Source: an uncultured Desulfuromonas sp.
GTDB lineage: Bacteria; Desulfobacterota; Desulfuromonadia; Desulfuromonadales; Desulfuromonadaceae
Assembly (NCBI RefSeq): GCF_963678835.1
Contig: NZ_OY787469.1
Location: 1,798,001 to 1,862,000, forward strand
Direction of reading: 5' to 3'
Length of the DNA stretch: 64,000 nt
Positions 1-8,875 of this stretch are shown here, piece after piece. Numbering within the stretch: position 1 is the stretch's first letter; every line of letters begins with the position of its first letter. The position numbers and the translations under genes were made by a program. The notes below the pieces were generated by a model. The model was given only the letters and a program-made list of their open reading frames with translations. It was not told the DNA's origin and ran no database searches.

Positions 1-1
1 A

Positions 2-1045
2 CGCATGGCTGCTGCCCAGTTGGCAACCTTGGATCGTCTCCTTGCCCACGCAACAGCGCATGAGGTAGATCTGCTTATTTTTACCGGCAATCTGTTTGCG
101 CATCATGCACCGGAAGTTTCTTTGCGCGAGGCGGTTGCCCATCGCTTGACGGCGCTTGCTCCAACGATTCGTATTGTCATCCTTCCTGGCTGTTACGATC
201 ACCCTCTGGGGGGCGATTCCGTGTATCGCGACGAACGTTTTCACCCCTGGGTGGTTGAAGAGCGCAGCGTGGATTCTCAGCCGCTGGTGTTCAACCTCAC
301 GGCAGGGGATCTGTTTTTGTACACCCTGCCGTGGCAATGTGATCCCGGCAATGCCCAGAGCTATATGGCGCGTCGTTGCGGAGACGGAGTGCATCTCGGC
401 GCCTTTCACAGCCTTAAACTCGATCAGCGCAATCCGTTTCAGGATCCGTTGGTGCATTGGAAAAAAGCGATTCTGGCATGGGACCTGGATTATGTCGTGG
501 TGGGCAATCGCAGCCATGGAACGGTTGAACATGGCGGAACGCTGCGTGCTGATTGTCCGGGAACCCCACAAGGACTCAGCTTTAACGAATGTGGTGAACG
601 GTGCTGCTCTGTGGTGACTCTGGGGGCCGATGGTGCTGCGCTTGAATCGCCGGCAACCGAATCGATCCGTTTTGAACAGCGCGAGCTTGCCGTGATGACG
701 CATGAACCGGCGGAGCATTTCCATCAAATGCTCGATGAATGGGCGCAGCGCGATGTTGCCTTGCGAGTTCGCCTGGTTGGAGCCATTGAAGAGCTGTTTG
801 ATCCTGTCAAAGTGGTGGCACGCCACCAGGAGCGTTTTGCTTTGTTGGCGTGTGACGATGAGACCCGGTTTCTTGCCAGTGAAACATTGACCCGATTGGC
901 CGAAGAGGAAACAGTGCGCGGCATTCTGTGTCGTCGTTTTATTGAGCTGGCGGTGGAGGCTTCAGAGAGCCAGCGCTCGGTCTATGAACAGGCGTTACGA
1001 GAATTGTTGCACCGCTTTCATGCTGTTGCGGAGGATGAGGTATGA
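2..1045 (+). CDS. SbcD/YhaO-like metallophosphoesterase with altered active-site motifs (5' partial)
   Basis: The reading frame is open to the left edge, so the true N-terminus, including the first D-x-H motif, lies outside the window. An in-frame ATG sits at position 5. The visible 346 residues follow the layout of SbcD/YhaO-type DNA-repair phosphoesterases: a beta strand with 'DLLIFTGNLF' (residues 22-31), 'LPGCYDHP' (60-67) and 'DYVVVGNRSHG' (about 162-172). In active members these read GDLFD, GNHD and GHIH. Here the metal ligands appear changed (GD to GN, GNHD to GCYD, GHxH to GNRSH). The gene overlaps the next ATPase gene by ATGA, the usual SbcC/SbcD or YhaN/YhaO pairing. I infer a structural partner or a nuclease with reduced or lost activity. 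The family call is fairly safe; the loss of activity is inference. Confidence 0.7.
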   Translation, partial: RMAAAQLATLDRLLAHATAHEVDLLIFTGNLFAHHAPEVSLREAVAHRLTALAPTIRIVILPGCYDHPLGGDSVYRDERFHPWVVEERSVDSQPLVFNLTAGDLFLYTLPWQCDPGNAQSYMARRCGDGVHLGAFHSLKLDQRNPFQDPLVHWKKAILAWDLDYVVVGNRSHGTVEHGGTLRADCPGTPQGLSFNECGERCCSVVTLGADGAALESPATESIRFEQRELAVMTHEPAEHFHQMLDEWAQRDVALRVRLVGAIEELFDPVKVVARHQERFALLACDDETRFLASETLTRLAEEETVRGILCRRFIELAVEASESQRSVYEQALRELLHRFHAVAEDEV

Positions 1046-3219
1046 TTCTGCGCAGCCTGGAATTAAAAAGCTTTGGCCGTTTCAATGATAAAACCTTTGA
1101 GTTTCGTCGAGGAATGAACCTGGTGGTCGGTGCCAATGAAGCCGGTAAATCGACCATGATGGCATCCATTCCGGCCGTTTTGTTCGGCCTGCGTGACAAA
1201 CAACGCTATCAACCGTGGGGCAGCCAACAGGGCTGTCAGGCGGTGCTACAGTTTGAAAGCCGACAGCGCAATATCCGCCTTGAGCGGGATGTGGTGACGG
1301 ATCAGGTCGATCTGTTTCAGTACGACGGCATGTATCATCTAATAGATCATTTCAGTGCTCAGATTGCCTTGAGCCATTACCCGGAACATTACCAACACTA
1401 TGCGCAACTGTTGCGTGAGCTTCTTGGTATCAGCGATGAACCGCTGTTTCGTGCCACCCAATTTGCCGGTCAAGGGGATTTTCCGACAACCTCCGACGAA
1501 TTTGAACGTTTTTTGCGCACTATTTTGTCTGGATTTACCCAAGGGGACAGCGAAATGGTGTTGCGTTCGCTCAAAGATGACTACGATGCCGTGACCAGTG
1601 ACAACCCCTGGAGTGGTGCGACGGTTTCTCCGCGAGAGCTGGAAGTGGTTCATGACGCGTTGCAGGAAATGGCGCAACGCCAGCAACAGAGTGATGAGTT
1701 GTTGGCCGAACTGGAACAGGTTCGACAACAGATCGTCGCACTTAAAGGCGCGTTAGCCGAGGATCGGCAGCAACTTGACGAAGGCCTTAACTATATCGCC
1801 TGGATTCAGCAGCAATGGCAAATTGAAGCAGAAGTGCCCGAGCCGGAGGACAATGAACGCGGTGAAGTTGTTGATGCAGGAGATGGCGAAGATGCCATGT
1901 CGAGTGAGCGGCAACAGTTGGAGCAGACCTTGCGTGAGGCCGGGATTCCCGTGCCGGTACCGGAGGACCTGACTCGTTTGCTGGCGGACGCGGATGAGGT
2001 GCGCCATGAGATGGTTGCTTTGCAATCCGAGATGATTCCGTTTCGTGATCGTCTACAGAAGGTGCGTCATCCCGACTGGAAACGGCCGTTGCTGTTTATG
2101 CTGTTGCTGATTGTCGCAGGCCAGTCGACGTACTTTTTTGCACCGCAGTGGGCTCTCGGTGCCGCTATTGTTGCCGGTCTCGGGGCCATCACCGGATGGG
2201 GCTGGTTTGGTTGTCGGTTTGCCAAAGTTAAAAAAGCGTGCCAGGGCCTGCAGGAGAAGATTGCTGCGCTTGAACAGCGGCGCGAACAGGAGCAGCAACG
2301 ACTGACGGCACTGGACGATGAATTTGAAGCCATGGGCATTGCCTCTTCAGCCGTTGAACTGGTGCGGATTCAGAAAGCGTTTGAACAGCACCGTGAGACG
2401 TTGCAACGCCTTGCCGTACTCATGGAACATGAAGGCGAGCAGGGAGGGGCGGTGGCAACGTCTGAACAGACGAGTGTTTCTGATGACGCACCCTCTTCCG
2501 AGCACCTGAAGCCTGAAGATCTGCCTGAGGCCAAGAACAAACTGGATGCCCTGGAGCAGTCGATTCGTAATCGTGAAGCCGACCTGCTTGCTCTGGTGCG
2601 TCATGAAGCCGTGTTGTTGGGACGGCTGGCGGAGGGCGAGCAGGATATCCGCCACCGTGAGCAGCTTGAGCAGCGCTTGGGTGTTCTTGAGCAGCGCAAG
2701 CAGGTTCTTCACTGTGCCATTGATGTGTTGCAGCAGTCACTGGAGGAGTTTCACACCAGCAGCCTGCAATGTTTTGAAAAACGCATTGCCAAGTATCTGC
2801 GGAAAGCCACGCAGAACAAGTACTCGGCGATTGCCATCGAACAGGATTTTTCGGCGCGCCTGAAAAGTCGCAATGGTCAATGGGTGGCCCTGGAGCAACT
2901 CAGCCGCGGCACCATGGACGCTGTGTGTCTGGCGATTCGCCTCGGGCTGTCTCATTTTTTGACGCCGGGGAAAACGCTACCATTCTTTTTCGATGATGCC
3001 CTGATCAACCTTGATGGGGAGCGTTTACAGGAAAGTGTCACAGTCTTGGAGCGTTTAAGTGCTGATCATCAGATTATCCTGTTTTCACACGATGAAAGAT
3101 TGCATAAGATAGCAGCCAGGAGGCGATGGCATGTGATTGCGTTGAGCGAACGCCGTAGCCGTAACGTCACCAGAAATAAAGAGGGAGCTGAAGATGCCGG
3201 ACAACTGTCTTTTCTGTAA
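1042..3219 (+). CDS. SbcC/YhaN-like SMC-type ATPase with central membrane hairpin
   Basis: A 725-residue AAA ATPase of the RecF/SMC/SbcC class. Walker A is GANEAGKST (residues 30-38). An ABC-like signature region (LSRGTMDAV, about 615) and a Walker B 'FFFDDALINLD' (about 648-658) lie near the C-terminus. Long Q/E/L-rich coiled coils occupy about 190-340 and 395-600. Between them, at about 349-392, sit two hydrophobic stretches (LLFMLLLIVAG and ALGAAIVAGLGAI) separated by a short loop. They replace the zinc-hook apex of Rad50/SbcC, as in YhaN-type proteins. It is coupled to the upstream phosphoesterase-like gene by a 4-base overlap, which suggests a complex. The role is probably DNA end processing or genome maintenance at the membrane, by analogy only. 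Confidence 0.75.
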   Translation: MILRSLELKSFGRFNDKTFEFRRGMNLVVGANEAGKSTMMASIPAVLFGLRDKQRYQPWGSQQGCQAVLQFESRQRNIRLERDVVTDQVDLFQYDGMYHLIDHFSAQIALSHYPEHYQHYAQLLRELLGISDEPLFRATQFAGQGDFPTTSDEFERFLRTILSGFTQGDSEMVLRSLKDDYDAVTSDNPWSGATVSPRELEVVHDALQEMAQRQQQSDELLAELEQVRQQIVALKGALAEDRQQLDEGLNYIAWIQQQWQIEAEVPEPEDNERGEVVDAGDGEDAMSSERQQLEQTLREAGIPVPVPEDLTRLLADADEVRHEMVALQSEMIPFRDRLQKVRHPDWKRPLLFMLLLIVAGQSTYFFAPQWALGAAIVAGLGAITGWGWFGCRFAKVKKACQGLQEKIAALEQRREQEQQRLTALDDEFEAMGIASSAVELVRIQKAFEQHRETLQRLAVLMEHEGEQGGAVATSEQTSVSDDAPSSEHLKPEDLPEAKNKLDALEQSIRNREADLLALVRHEAVLLGRLAEGEQDIRHREQLEQRLGVLEQRKQVLHCAIDVLQQSLEEFHTSSLQCFEKRIAKYLRKATQNKYSAIAIEQDFSARLKSRNGQWVALEQLSRGTMDAVCLAIRLGLSHFLTPGKTLPFFFDDALINLDGERLQESVTVLERLSADHQIILFSHDERLHKIAARRRWHVIALSERRSRNVTRNKEGAEDAGQLSFL

Positions 3220-3541
3220 AATCGTCGCCGGAGAGATTCCGTCTGAAATTGTCTATGAAGATGATCTGGTCGTGGCCTTTAAAGATATCGATCCTCAGGC
3301 GCCGATCCATATGCTGATCATTCCACGCAAGCATATTACGGGCATGAATGACATTGAGGACGAGGACCAGCAGGTTCTTGCCCGCATCCATTTTGTAGCC
3401 GTGAAACTGGCGCGCCAGCTGGCTATTGCCGAACCCGGGTACCGTCTGGTCAATAACTGTAACGAACATGGTGGTCAGGCCGTTGGCCATTTGCATTACC
3501 ATCTGCTCGGTGGACGTCAGATGAACTGGCCTCCGGGGTAG
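3194..3541 (+). CDS. HIT family (HINT-like) nucleotide hydrolase
   Basis: A 115-residue histidine-triad protein of typical HINT length. It has the N-terminal 'CLFCKIVAGEIP' with a CxxC pair, the middle 'IIPRKHI', and the C-terminal signature 'HLHYHLLGGR' (H-x-H-x-H). HINT proteins hydrolyse purine nucleoside phosphoramidates and AMP-lysine adducts in the cytoplasm. The start overlaps the end of the preceding ATPase gene by 26 bases in another frame and has a GAGGGAG ribosome site just upstream. It is probably cotranscribed with the ATPase, though no functional link is known. Confidence is high because start, length and motif all fit. Confidence 0.92.
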   Translation: MPDNCLFCKIVAGEIPSEIVYEDDLVVAFKDIDPQAPIHMLIIPRKHITGMNDIEDEDQQVLARIHFVAVKLARQLAIAEPGYRLVNNCNEHGGQAVGHLHYHLLGGRQMNWPPG

Positions 3542-3625
3542 TTGCTTGGCAGGAAGCTCATTGATGGGTAGAGATGAGTCTCTGTGGCGGAGACTCCGTC
3601 ATTTAAGTTAGACTCAGAGGCAGTA

Positions 3626-5071
3626 ATGAAGAAAAAGCAGTATCAACGCGAAATTCACAAATTGATGAATGACATTGCCGAGCTGTTGGTGACCCATCAT
3701 GGTGGCAGTCTCAGTGAAAGCGATCTCGATCATGGCATCAAACAGCTGAATAGCGCCTTCAAGCTGGCTCAGGACGCTCATGCCGAACAGAAACGCAAGT
3801 CGGGCGAGCCCTACCTGTTCCATCCGCTGCGTGTGGCCCTGCTGGCGGCGCGCCACTGGATGGAATTTTCTTCGATTATTGCCGCGTTGCTGCATGACGT
3901 AGTAGAGGACACTCCGGTAACCCTTGAGGAGGTCGAGGCTGACTTTGGAGATGAGGTGGCTCTGCTGGTCAAGGGGTTGACGAAAGTCGAGGATGCCGCC
4001 CTGAGTCGCGAAATTCTCAAAGCCGAGACCTATCGCAATCAAATTCTGGTAGCGATTAAAGATATTCGTGTGCTGTGCCTGAAGTTGTGGGACCGTCTCG
4101 ATAATTTACGCACCATCGGTGCACTCAAACCGGAGAAACAAGTCCTGATCGCCGAAGAGACCCGCACCGTGTACATCCCGCTGGCCCGCCATCTCGGTAT
4201 GGGCCAGGTTGCAGATGAGCTGGAAGCGTTGTCTCTGGCTATTCTCTATCCACGCCGGGCCTCGCGCTACCGGCGGGTGGTGACTGAGCTTGGTGAGCGC
4301 AGTGAGTCAGCGCGTCGCCAGATTCGCAATGATATTACCACGGAGTTCAATCGCCATCATCTCAACGTGGCGCTCAAGGATAACTGGCGGTCCTTCTCCC
4401 TCGAAGGGGCCATGCGCGTTGGACGCGGCATTTCAGCCCTGTACAGTCTTGATGTGCTGGTGGATTCAACCATGGATGCCTATGTGGCGCTTGGCTTATT
4501 GCACCGCCTCTATCAGCCGATTACGGGCAAGTTGCGTGATCACCTCAATGCACCGTCGCAGCATGGCTATCAGGCGATAAAAACCACAGTGCAGGCGGGG
4601 GAGTACCGGTTGCGGATTCAGATCACCACGCGCAAGTTCGAGCGCTTCAATGAGTCCGGTGTTCTGGCGCCGGGCTTTGAATTCCGTCGTGAGAATTTTG
4701 CCGGATTGATGCGTAGCCTGCTGGATGGGGAATCTATTTTTGACATTGACCATCTGCGGCTGGCCTCGGCAACCATACAAGTTTATACACCCAATGGTGA
4801 ATCGCGCATGTTACCGGAGGGCAGCAGTGCCCTTGATTTTGCCTTTGAAATTCATGAAAAACTCGGGATCCATGCGTTTCGCGCCCGCATCAATGGTCAG
4901 ACTCGCGTCCTGAAAACCCGGTTGATGGACGGTGATCAGGTGCAGATTGAAACCGTGGAAGTCCCCGGTGTTTTACCCAAATGGCTCGACTGGGCCGTCA
5001 CTCCGAGAGCACGTAACAGCATTCGCCGTTACCTGCGCACGATCGTTCGAGATAATAAACATAATGATTAA
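3626..5071 (+). CDS. RelA/SpoT homologue: HD hydrolase intact, synthetase degenerate, TGS domain
   Basis: A 481-residue protein from the ATG at 3626, preceded by AGAGG; an upstream in-frame GTG at 3584 is less likely. The HD (p)ppGpp-hydrolase domain keeps its ligands: H66 in FHPLRV, H90-D91 and E94-D95 in LLHDVVEDT, and D156 in KLWDRLDN. The RelA/SpoT synthetase region is recognisable by 'DHLNAPSQHGYQAIKTTV', the counterpart of DYIAxPKxNGYxSLHTTV. The basic RxKxxxS stretch needed for ATP binding is missing, and the usual E-x-Q-I-R-T reads 'RIQITTR'. A TGS domain (IQVYTPNGE onward) ends the protein, and no ACT domain follows. I infer a (p)ppGpp hydrolase or sensor rather than a synthetase. 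It overlaps the deacetylase gene by 8 bases. Confidence 0.82.
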   Translation: MKKKQYQREIHKLMNDIAELLVTHHGGSLSESDLDHGIKQLNSAFKLAQDAHAEQKRKSGEPYLFHPLRVALLAARHWMEFSSIIAALLHDVVEDTPVTLEEVEADFGDEVALLVKGLTKVEDAALSREILKAETYRNQILVAIKDIRVLCLKLWDRLDNLRTIGALKPEKQVLIAEETRTVYIPLARHLGMGQVADELEALSLAILYPRRASRYRRVVTELGERSESARRQIRNDITTEFNRHHLNVALKDNWRSFSLEGAMRVGRGISALYSLDVLVDSTMDAYVALGLLHRLYQPITGKLRDHLNAPSQHGYQAIKTTVQAGEYRLRIQITTRKFERFNESGVLAPGFEFRRENFAGLMRSLLDGESIFDIDHLRLASATIQVYTPNGESRMLPEGSSALDFAFEIHEKLGIHAFRARINGQTRVLKTRLMDGDQVQIETVEVPGVLPKWLDWAVTPRARNSIRRYLRTIVRDNKHND

Positions 5072-6098
5072 AAAAAATCTCTTGTTGTTCTTGTTGGTGG
5101 CCTTGTTGCTGCCTTCAACCGTCTGGTGTGCCGATCAAGCCACTGCCTTTGTCTATCATCGTTTCGGCGATAACCGCTATCCCTCGACCAACATTGCAGT
5201 TGATGTTTTTGAAGCCCAGTTGGCCTATCTCAAACAGCACGACTATCAGGTGATGACGTTAGGCCAGATTGTCGCGGCTCGTAAAGCCGGGACCCCGTTG
5301 CCGCAGCGTTGCGTGGCGCTAACCGTGGATGATGGCTATGAATCGTTTTTGACCGGCGCCATGCCGCTGTTGCGCCGTTATCACTATCCGGCAACCCTGT
5401 TTGTCAATAGCGCCTCGGTCGGCGGCAACAGCTATCTCGATTGGCCGCAGCTTAAAGCGCTCCACGAGGAGGGCATAGAGATCGGTAACCATTCCGCCAC
5501 CCATCCCTATTTTGTCACGCAACAGCAAAAGATGCCTCTTGAAGCGTGGCGGACGTGGGCGCGTCAGGATATAGAAACAGCCCAACAGCTGTTTGAAAAA
5601 CACCTCGAAATGAAACCGGCGCTATTTGCCTATCCCTATGGTGAATATTCTCCGCAAATGATGACTTTGCTCGAGGAGATGGGCTTTCAGGCGGCGGTTG
5701 CCCAACAGTCCGGAGTGATCTCGGCGCTGGCTTCGCCGTTTGCTCTGCCGCGTTTTCCCATGGGTGGTCCTTTTGCAACGTTGAAAGGGTTTACCGGTAA
5801 GCTGGCGATGGGTGCCATGCCGGTGACGGTTATTGCCCCCTCCAGCCCGGTTATCGGTAAGGACGATCCGCCGACACTGCGTTTCCAATTGGATACCGAG
5901 CAGATTGTGCTCTCATCGTTGCGCTGTTACGTACAAGGACAGGATCCTGTTGTTCCCCGTCTGGTGGATAAGGAACAGGGGCTGTTTGAAGTGGTGGCTG
6001 AAAAGCCGTTGGCGGGGCGACGAAACAAATACACCCTTACAGCACAAAGCCGTAAGGGTGGTTGGAGTTGGTTCAGTCAGTTGTGGATTCACCCCTGA
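5064..6098 (+). CDS. Exported polysaccharide deacetylase (NodB fold)
   Basis: 344 residues from the ATG at 5064, which begins inside the last codons of the RelA/SpoT-like gene. The N-terminus is a clear signal peptide (MIKKN, then LLLFLLVALLL, then a VWCA-type cleavage region), so the enzyme is periplasmic or envelope-bound. The carbohydrate esterase 4 motifs are present: 'LTVDDGYESF' (catalytic and metal Asp pair), 'IGNHSATHPYF' (H-x-x-x-H) and 'LFAYPYGEYS'. These enzymes remove N-acetyl groups from polysaccharides such as peptidoglycan, chitin oligomers or poly-N-acetylglucosamine. The spacing of the YHRFGD start resembles PgaB-type N-terminal domains. The substrate cannot be told from sequence. 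A C-terminal beta-rich tail of about 90 residues follows the catalytic domain. Confidence 0.88.
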   Translation: MIKKNLLLFLLVALLLPSTVWCADQATAFVYHRFGDNRYPSTNIAVDVFEAQLAYLKQHDYQVMTLGQIVAARKAGTPLPQRCVALTVDDGYESFLTGAMPLLRRYHYPATLFVNSASVGGNSYLDWPQLKALHEEGIEIGNHSATHPYFVTQQQKMPLEAWRTWARQDIETAQQLFEKHLEMKPALFAYPYGEYSPQMMTLLEEMGFQAAVAQQSGVISALASPFALPRFPMGGPFATLKGFTGKLAMGAMPVTVIAPSSPVIGKDDPPTLRFQLDTEQIVLSSLRCYVQGQDPVVPRLVDKEQGLFEVVAEKPLAGRRNKYTLTAQSRKGGWSWFSQLWIHP

Positions 6099-6126
6099 CT
6101 CAGGACGTTGAATCGCCGGCGTTTCG

Positions 6127-7089
6127 CTAAAAGAGCAGGTTGGCCTGGGAGGTTGACGTACGCCGGGAACTCATCTGATGCTGAGGCAACAGCGACACTC
6201 GCGCCAACTGCACGTCAGTGCGCAGTTTCAGGGCTGCCAGCTGGGCCAGACGATTATGGCGAATCATGGTCTGAATCTCATTGACATAAGCATCCCGCCG
6301 GGTTGAGTAGTTTAACAACCCTTCGGCAAGTTTTTTTCCTTCCAGCGGTGCGTCGGCCTGGCGCAGGGCATAACGTTTTTCCCGCAAACTCTGGTAAGCC
6401 CGGTGGCTGTTGAGATTGTTCATGTAAGAGCGAATGGATGCTGCCAGGTTGGAAAATTTTCGCACTTCGTAGGTGGCACCTTCCGGTCGGCCGGCAGGGA
6501 CAATTCCGGTGCCCGGCGTGAAGGTCCATTGGCCGAAAATATTGTTGGCCTGTTGAGCAAATCGCGAGCTGCCGTAGGCGGATTCGTTGGCTGCCTGAGC
6601 CAGGACCAGGGCCGTGGGAAGCATGTCAACGCGTGTCAGCAGTTGCCGGGCGACCTGCGGGTTGGTGAGAGGATCACCTTCGCAGCGATACTCGTGACAC
6701 AACAGTGTGAGCCACTGCTGTTGCTTGGTCGTGAGCGGCGCAGAGCTGGCGAGGAGCTTTTTCAGAGTGGCACGCTGTTGGAGAATCGCTTCATTCTGCA
6801 TGATGACCATAGGCAGCAAACTGAGGAAAAACAGCTTTTTCTTCAGCTTTACATCACGAACATGGCCCATGTCGCGTGGAAAACGCTCCAGGGTAAATGC
6901 CGGAACCCCCTGGTCAAGTGTTTCCCAGCTGTAACCCCAGTGGGCAAAAGTTTCAATCAGTTGGTGATAGGAGGTCGGCTCAAGGTGAACCCGGTTTTGG
7001 GCGGAGTTGCCGGTATGCACATCACAACTGCATAACAAGAATAAACTGACAATGTAACTTATTGAATAAAAACGTATTTTTTGACTCAT
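6127..7089 (-). CDS. Bax-type glucosaminidase lipoprotein
   Basis: 320 residues read from the ATG at 7089; a TTG two codons upstream is a weaker start. The N-terminus has a hydrophobic stretch ending LFLLCSC, a plausible lipobox. The second half carries the peptidoglycan beta-N-acetylglucosaminidase fold: 'AQAANESAYGSSRFA' with the catalytic Glu, 'NNIFGQWTF', and 'YMNNLNSHRAYQ', typical of E. coli Bax and FlgJ relatives. It probably trims peptidoglycan in the periplasm. It is transcribed convergently with the deacetylase (28 bases apart) and divergently from yjbQ. No flagellar gene is nearby, so a general wall-turnover role is more likely than FlgJ. Confidence 0.85.
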   Translation of the reverse strand: MSQKIRFYSISYIVSLFLLCSCDVHTGNSAQNRVHLEPTSYHQLIETFAHWGYSWETLDQGVPAFTLERFPRDMGHVRDVKLKKKLFFLSLLPMVIMQNEAILQQRATLKKLLASSAPLTTKQQQWLTLLCHEYRCEGDPLTNPQVARQLLTRVDMLPTALVLAQAANESAYGSSRFAQQANNIFGQWTFTPGTGIVPAGRPEGATYEVRKFSNLAASIRSYMNNLNSHRAYQSLREKRYALRQADAPLEGKKLAEGLLNYSTRRDAYVNEIQTMIRHNRLAQLAALKLRTDVQLARVSLLPQHQMSSRRTSTSQANLLF

Positions 7090-7204
7090 GACCAACTCGG
7101 TATTCGTGGTGTTAATGATTTTTTATCTATTTGCGTTAAACGGCGACGAACATTATCATAGCCTTTTAAACATTGCAAGGTCTTGAATAACCACCAGAAT
7201 TGTT

Positions 7205-7228
7205 TGATTTTCTAGTGATCGAAAATCA
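7205..7228. promoter_or_regulatory. Inverted repeat upstream of the yjbQ-like gene
   Basis: Arms TGATTTTC (7205-7212) and GAAAATCA (7221-7228) are perfect inverted copies separated by 8 bases. They lie in the divergent spacer between the glucosaminidase gene and the yjbQ-like gene, just before the ribosome site of the latter. It could be an operator or a small 5' hairpin; there is no evidence for a particular regulator. Confidence 0.25.
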
Positions 7229-7239
7229 TGGGGGGGAAA

Positions 7240-7656
7240 ATGAAATCGTATCGAGAAGAGCTGTGGTTTGACCATCCGCAACGGATGGGATTTATCAATA
7301 TTACCAACCAGGTGGACACTTGTCTTAAACAAAGTGGCATCCGCGAGGGGTTGTGTCTGGTGAATGCCATGCATATTACCGCATCGGTGTTTATCAATGA
7401 CAATGAATCGGGGTTGCATGCCGATTTTGCCCGTTGGCTGGAGCAACTGGCACCGTATGATGCCCATGGCTATGCCCATCATCAGACCGGAGAAGACAAT
7501 GGCGATGCCCATCTGAAGCGGACAATAATGGGGCGTGAGGTGGTGGTGGCGATTACCGAAGGTCGGCTGGATTTCGGCCCCTGGGAACAGATCTTTTATG
7601 GTGAATTTGATGGCCAGCGTTCTAAAAGGGTGCTGGTGAAAATGATTGGCGAATGA
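7240..7656 (+). CDS. YjbQ/UPF0047 family protein
   Basis: 138 residues. The ATG at 7240 is chosen over 7228 because GGGGGG sits directly upstream as a ribosome site. Conserved UPF0047 features are visible: '[20 protein letters not shown]', '[16 protein letters not shown]' with the clustered His/Asp residues, and '[16 protein letters not shown]'. The family (E. coli YjbQ) has secondary thiamine-phosphate synthase activity in vitro, but its physiological role is unsettled. It stands alone, with a likely promoter for pheA following it. Confidence 0.88.
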   Translation: MKSYREELWFDHPQRMGFINITNQVDTCLKQSGIREGLCLVNAMHITASVFINDNESGLHADFARWLEQLAPYDAHGYAHHQTGEDNGDAHLKRTIMGREVVVAITEGRLDFGPWEQIFYGEFDGQRSKRVLVKMIGE

Positions 7657-7683
7657 TCCCTCGTCGTGTCAGCGGCAGGTCCA

Positions 7684-7712
7684 TTGATTTTCTCCACGTC
7701 ATGAGGTAAATT
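7684..7712 (+). promoter_or_regulatory. Candidate sigma-70 promoter for pheA operon
   Basis: TTGATT (7684-7689), a 17-base spacer and TAAATT (7707-7712) stand 70 bases before the pheA start. This is a reasonable -35/-10 match in the 126-base gap after yjbQ. I saw no attenuator or leader peptide before pheA. Confidence 0.4.
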
Positions 7713-7782
7713 CACAGCGCTGTAAAATACTGTTCGATTGTCACGACGACATTCGAAGCGAAATTAAAGGAGCAGGGGACCC

Positions 7783-8853
7783 ATGAATGATGCGCTGAAG
7801 CCGTTGCGCGAGAAAATCGACACCCTGGATAACCAGATTCTTGATCTGCTCAACGAGCGGGCTAAGGTGGTTCTGGACGTCGGGAAAACCAAACAGGGCA
7901 GCAAATCGGCCTATTATGTGCCGAGTCGCGAGCAGGCCATTTATGAACGACTACGTCAGCACAATCCCGGTCCTTTTCCTTCCGAAGCGATCCAACGGGT
8001 TTTTCGAGAAATTATCTCGGCCTCTTTAGCGTTGGAACAACCGATGAAAGTGGCTTTTCTCGGTCCTCAGGCGACCTTTACCCATGTGGCAGCCATGCAG
8101 CAGTTCGGTCTGTCCGCCCAGTTGGTGCCGCAAAAGAGTATTTCAGCGGTGTTCGATGAAGTGGCGCGTGGTCGAGCCAACTATGGTGTTGTTCCGGTTG
8201 AAAACTCCAACGAGGGGGTGGTGACCCATACCCTGGATATGTTCATGGAGTCGGACCTGAAAATCTATGCTGAAATCCTCCAGGAAATTTCTCATGATCT
8301 GCTGTCGCTCACGGCACGCATATCGGATATCGAACGGGTGTATTCCCATCCGCAGGCTTTGGCTCAATGCCGTAAATGGTTGGAGGAGAATCTGCCGGAT
8401 GTGCCCCTGATCGATGTGGCCAGCACCGCAGCAGCAGCTCAACTGGCAGCGGGAGATAAAAGTGCTGCCGCCATTGCCAGTGCCGCGGCCGGAGCCCAAT
8501 ACGATTTGCGTCAGGTCAAAGCCAACATTGCCGACAATCCGAGTAACTTTACCCGGTTCCTGGTGATCAGTAATCAGATCCCGGCCCCTGGTGGTCATGA
8601 CAAAACCAGTATTTTGTTTCTGATCAAAGATGAGCCCGGCATCCTGCTCAGAATGCTCGAACCGTTCAGCAAGCGCGCCATCAACCTGTCGAAGATTGAG
8701 AGCCGTCCTCTGAAAAAACGGGCCTGGGAATATATATTCTTCCTTGATATCGAAGGGCACATTGAAACATCGGCGGTCCGCGAGGCGGTCGAGGAGCTGG
8801 GCGACTATTGTCAGTTCATCAAAGTGCTCGGTTCTTATCCGCGTGCCGTGTAG
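7783..8853 (+). CDS. pheA: Bifunctional chorismate mutase/prephenate dehydratase (P-protein)
   Basis: 356 residues, the usual P-protein length, with an AAAGGAG ribosome site. Residues 1-85 are an AroQ chorismate mutase (LREKIDTLDNQILDLLNERA). About 90-265 are prephenate dehydratase (FLGPQATFTH, PVENSNEGVV, and NFTRFLVI with the catalytic Thr region). About 275-350 are an ACT domain with 'ESRPLKKRAWEY', the phenylalanine-binding loop, so feedback inhibition by phenylalanine is expected. It converts chorismate to prephenate and then to phenylpyruvate in the cytoplasm. It heads the pheA-tyrA-aroA run, with tyrA following by 22 bases. Confidence 0.96.
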   Translation: MNDALKPLREKIDTLDNQILDLLNERAKVVLDVGKTKQGSKSAYYVPSREQAIYERLRQHNPGPFPSEAIQRVFREIISASLALEQPMKVAFLGPQATFTHVAAMQQFGLSAQLVPQKSISAVFDEVARGRANYGVVPVENSNEGVVTHTLDMFMESDLKIYAEILQEISHDLLSLTARISDIERVYSHPQALAQCRKWLEENLPDVPLIDVASTAAAAQLAAGDKSAAAIASAAAGAQYDLRQVKANIADNPSNFTRFLVISNQIPAPGGHDKTSILFLIKDEPGILLRMLEPFSKRAINLSKIESRPLKKRAWEYIFFLDIEGHIETSAVREAVEELGDYCQFIKVLGSYPRAV

Positions 8854-8875
8854 GTCGCAGAAGGAACTCGCAACG

